From Paracraurococcus lichenis (GTDB taxonomy: Bacteria > Pseudomonadota > Alphaproteobacteria > Acetobacterales > Acetobacteraceae): a stretch of DNA of 64,000 bases. A model generated the notes under the pieces. That model was not told the origin of the DNA, did not search any database, and saw only the letters and a list, made by a program, of their open reading frames with translations. Location: contig NZ_JAUTWS010000004.1 in assembly GCF_030657435.1 (NCBI RefSeq), forward strand, positions 1 through 64,000, given 5' to 3'. How positions within the stretch are numbered: the first letter of the stretch is position 1; each line of letters opens with the position of its first letter. Positions 61,844-64,000 of the stretch are shown piece after piece. The position numbers were made by a program, and so were the translations under genes.

Positions 61844-62255
61844 CGGGTCCCTCCAGCGCCTGCGAGAACCGCAGCAGGTAGCCGTCCGGATCCTGCACCA
61901 GGAATTGCCGGACGGTGACGCTGGAATCGCCGACCCGGTATGCCTTCGTCTCGGGCCCGAGGAAGAGCGGCCAGCCCGCCTCGGCCAGCGCCGCCAGGAT
62001 CGGGGCGATGTCGGTGACCGCGATCTCGAGGTTGATCCCCCGCCCGAGCGGTGGCTCGAGCGGCGCGGTGACCCAGTCCCGGTCGGTGCCGAGCTGGTCC
62101 AGCATCACCCGCGCGCCGCCCTCGCGCTCCAGGCAGGCGAAGCCCTGCTCCGGCCGGTCGTAGAGCACCGCGAAGCCGCACGGTCCGCACCAGAAGCGAA
62201 GGCTGGCGGCGAGGTCCCGCACCGCAAGCTCCGGCACCAGGGCGGGGGAGCGCAT
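61833..62255 (-). CDS. VOC family protein (glyoxalase/bleomycin-resistance fold)
   Basis: A 140-residue VOC protein. The paired beta-alpha-beta modules begin LVPELAVRDLAASLRFWCGPCGF and LEIAVTDIAPILAALAEAG, with the final QDPDGYLLRFSQ motif supplying a metal-ligand-like region. It resembles bleomycin-binding proteins, but a resistance function is not shown. It overlaps thiE upstream and phzF downstream, so the three form a tight run. Confidence 0.82.
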   Translation of the reverse strand: MRSPALVPELAVRDLAASLRFWCGPCGFAVLYDRPEQGFACLEREGGARVMLDQLGTDRDWVTAPLEPPLGRGINLEIAVTDIAPILAALAEAGWPLFLGPETKAYRVGDSSVTVRQFLVQDPDGYLLRFSQALEGPDAA

Positions 62256-62881
62256 CAGCCGGCCGCCGCGATTGCCGCGTTCATCGCCCGCAGGCCGGCC
62301 GCCGGCCCCTCCGGATGGTTCCAGACCGCGCCGACCACGGCCAGGAAATCCGCGCCGGCCTGCACCAGCGGCGCGCAATTGGCCGCGGTGATCCCGCCGA
62401 TGGCGACGCAGGGGATCTCGAACATCTCCGACCACCATTCCAACAGGTCCGTGGTGGCGCGGTGCTTCGCCTCCTTGGTGCTGGTCGGGAAGAAGGCGCC
62501 GAAGGCGACGTAGTCGGCCCCCATCTCGCCCGCCACCATCGCCAGGTGCCGGCTGTCATGGCAGGTAATGCCGAGGATGCGGCCCGGGAGCAGCATCCGC
62601 GCCCCGGCATGGTCGCCGTCCTGCTGGCCGAGATGCGCGCCGTCGCAGCCGAGCTCGGCCGCCAGGATGGCGTCGTCGTTCAGCAGGAAGGCGACGCCGC
62701 GCGCCTGGGCGATGGGCATGAGCTGCTCGACGGCGCGCTTCACCTCGTCCCGCGGCGCGTCCTTCAGCCGGAGCTGCAGGCAGGCGACGTCGCCAGCATC
62801 CAGCGCCGCGGCAAGCGACTCGGAAAAACCGGGCGGGAGGACGGGCGGGGTGATGAGGTAGAGGCGGCAAGGGTCGTCCAT
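62255..62881 (-). CDS. thiE: Thiamine-phosphate synthase
   Basis: ThiE joins the pyrimidine and thiazole halves of thiamine. The 208-residue TIM barrel has LQLRLKDA (about 35), [24 protein letters not shown] (about 65-88), [20 protein letters not shown] and [10 protein letters not shown]. The HLGQQD substitution for the usual HxGQxD is conservative. No TPP riboswitch motif is visible upstream. thiL is also in the window, about 48 kb away. Confidence 0.93.
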   Translation of the reverse strand: MDDPCRLYLITPPVLPPGFSESLAAALDAGDVACLQLRLKDAPRDEVKRAVEQLMPIAQARGVAFLLNDDAILAAELGCDGAHLGQQDGDHAGARMLLPGRILGITCHDSRHLAMVAGEMGADYVAFGAFFPTSTKEAKHRATTDLLEWWSEMFEIPCVAIGGITAANCAPLVQAGADFLAVVGAVWNHPEGPAAGLRAMNAAIAAAG

Positions 62882-63256
62882 GCCGGCTCAGATGACGCGG
62901 CGCGGGCGGTTTGGGAAGCGCCCCGCTCGGACTGCCGACCCGGCCGGCGCCAGGCGCCGGTCGGTCTCGGCCATGGGGCAGGCCCTTCAGCCGCTCAGCC
63001 GGCGCAGGCGGCGGTCCCTGGGTGACGTCCGGCGAGACGGAGGCCGCTGCGATGGCGCGCTGCACCGGGCATCGCCGGTGTCGTCGCTCCGCTAGGTCCA
63101 GGCCTGGCGGATATGCCGGATCTGGCGGCCGACGCCGGCGCGAGAGGCCTCGGCAATGAGGACCGCGGTGAGCAAGGTGCGCTCCCAGTGATTCGGGTGG
63201 CGCAGCCGGGCGGTCGGCAGGCCGAGGATCGGTTGTGACGCGGCCGGCTCCAGCGT
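62882..63256. other. Intergenic region upstream of thiE, no gene seen
   Basis: About 375 bp between thiE and hepT, both on the minus strand. Several short frames exist but none has family resemblance or a ribosome-binding site. The CUGAGA/ACCUGAU boxes expected of a TPP riboswitch are absent on the thiE-sense strand. Confidence 0.5.
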
Positions 63257-63601
63257 TCAGGCCAGCCGGCTCAGTTCCACCTCGACGGCCTCCAGCAGCC
63301 GGGGCAGGGCCCTGTGCACGGTGTCGAGTACCAGGTCATCGCGTATCGACTTGTATTCATGCCTGTAAACGTTGCCCGCCGCCGCGATCCGCGACCAGGG
63401 AATGCCGGGATGCCGGTCGCGGATGTCGGCCGCGACCCGCCGCGAGGCCTCCGAGATGATCTCCAGGCAACGCATTACCGCGTAGCGGGTGCGGGTGTCG
63501 GCTGCGAAGCCCTCGGGGGTCAGGTTGCCGAGGAAGCCCTGCGCCAGGAGGATGTTCTCCCGTATGTCGAGCAGGGCGTCGCGCGCACGATCAGAAGGCA
63601 T
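63257..63601 (-). CDS. HepT-like HEPN protein (DUF86)
   Basis: A 114-residue helical HEPN protein of the HepT/DUF86 type, usually the toxin of a MntA/HepT module. Helices include ARDALLDIRENILLAQGFL and YAVMRCLEIISEASRRV. The HEPN motif region reads AAAGNVYRHEY: His and Tyr are present but the Arg of the classical Rx4-6H is Gly, so RNase activity is uncertain. The gene overlaps the mntA-like gene by 11 bp. The downstream stop is at 63257. Confidence 0.85.
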   Translation of the reverse strand: MPSDRARDALLDIRENILLAQGFLGNLTPEGFAADTRTRYAVMRCLEIISEASRRVAADIRDRHPGIPWSRIAAAGNVYRHEYKSIRDDLVLDTVHRALPRLLEAVEVELSRLA

Positions 63602-63887
63602 GGATCAGATCGGCCAGGACATGCCCGCGCAACCTTGGCCGGAGCGATCCCCGGTCCACGACATCCACCCGGCCAGGGAAGAGGCTCGCCACCTGCTCCT
63701 GCACGCCGACATAGGCATAGATGTCGCCAGGCTGTCCCGGCGCGAACTCCACCAGGATGTCGATATCGCTCCCCGGCCCGGCCTCGCCCCGCGCGACCGA
63801 GCCGAACACGCCGGCATGCGCGATGCCCATCGCCTCCAGCTCGGGGCGATGCGCGCGCAGGGTGGCGATGACGGCCGCGACGTCCAT
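63591..63887 (-). CDS. MntA-like nucleotidyltransferase antitoxin
   Basis: A 98-residue minimal nucleotidyltransferase. The active-site signature GVFGSVARGEAGPGSDIDILVEF supplies the GSxxRG and DxD motifs. In characterised modules MntA silences HepT by adding AMP to its Tyr next to the HEPN motif, and that Tyr (RHEY) is conserved in the partner here. ATG 63887 is preferred over 63968. It lies upstream of and overlaps hepT. Confidence 0.87.
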   Translation of the reverse strand: MDVAAVIATLRAHRPELEAMGIAHAGVFGSVARGEAGPGSDIDILVEFAPGQPGDIYAYVGVQEQVASLFPGRVDVVDRGSLRPRLRGHVLADLIHAF

Positions 63888-64000
63888 GTCGGCCGTATAC
63901 GCCAGCCGGCCCCGGAACGGTAGCGCCGGAGACGAGAATGGCCGGCACGAAGGCCGGCCATCCCGCAACCCGGGTCCGATCGGGCCGATCAGGCCGGCGT
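63888..64000. other. Window end, upstream of the mntA-like gene
   Basis: This 113-bp stretch has a small hairpin TGGCCGG/CCGGCCA (63939-63960) that could end a gene lying beyond the window. No coding frame can be supported. Confidence 0.4.

Noticed and set aside
62882..63120. TPP riboswitch upstream of thiE
   Set aside because: The conserved CUGAGA and ACCUGAU segments are missing on the correct strand.

Overview
The window is a stretch of chromosome from a very GC-rich alphaproteobacterium, most likely an Acetobacteraceae member close to Roseomonas. This rests on gene order, on two orphan Bug/TctC receptors, on a sorbosone-dehydrogenase-like protein, and on the tandem cold-shock-domain protein. 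No 16S or other strict taxonomic marker is present, so the family assignment is inference.

1-14 kb: an esterase, rpiB-glyA, a GNAT gene, nrdR, then the riboflavin genes ribD-ribE-ribB(A)-ribH followed by nusB-thiL. A 5.4-kb accessory block (about 3.8-9.1 kb) separates nrdR from ribD. It holds an epoxide-hydrolase-like enzyme, an IS66-type insertion inside a small gene, a low-GC DUF3990 (ADP-ribosyltransferase-like) toxin gene with a tiny partner ORF, a ParE-like remnant and a Bug receptor. 14-22.8 kb: bamE, a ubiquinol-cytochrome c chaperone, yceD, rpmF-plsX-fabH, a GGDEF/EAL protein, ihfA, a MerR regulator, a ParD/ParE-type module and folE. Tandem hairpin repeats start one base after the fabH and folE stop codons.

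23-32.8 kb: a GH1-like glycosidase, an AtzH-like/FAD oxidoreductase pair, the double cold-shock protein, an Asp/Glu-racemase-like enzyme, a DUF2231 membrane protein with a sorbosone-dehydrogenase-like protein, a Bug receptor, a TetR regulator and an outer-membrane barrel candidate. 32.9-37.7 kb: the histidine-utilisation operon hutU-hutH-hutI plus a thioesterase; hutF lies separately at 44.1 kb. 37.7-43.9 kb: a frameshifted phosphoesterase, cupredoxin, ECF sigma/anti-sigma pair, PAP2 phosphatase, lipid kinase, an ECF41-type sigma with its carboxymuconolactone-decarboxylase-type partner, and a MOSC protein beside a 180-bp MITE-like element.

44-52 kb: hutF-SDR, a gene derived from an IS5-type transposase N-terminus, a 5'-truncated mlaA, an AT-rich island with a membrane-anchored receiver-domain protein, a TRAP receptor and several exported proteins. 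52-64 kb: an MCP, an OmpA-family protein, icd, the divergent EF-P modification genes epmB and epmA separated by hairpin repeats, an FkbM methyltransferase, PhzF-VOC-thiE, and a MntA/HepT-type module at the end.

Most reverse-strand ORFs opposite real genes are GC-driven shadows and are omitted. The less ordinary signals are the DUF3990 locus, the receiver protein with a lost lysine, the modular hairpin repeats, the MITE-like element, the precise IS66 scar, and an NrdR-box-like palindrome in front of nrdR.
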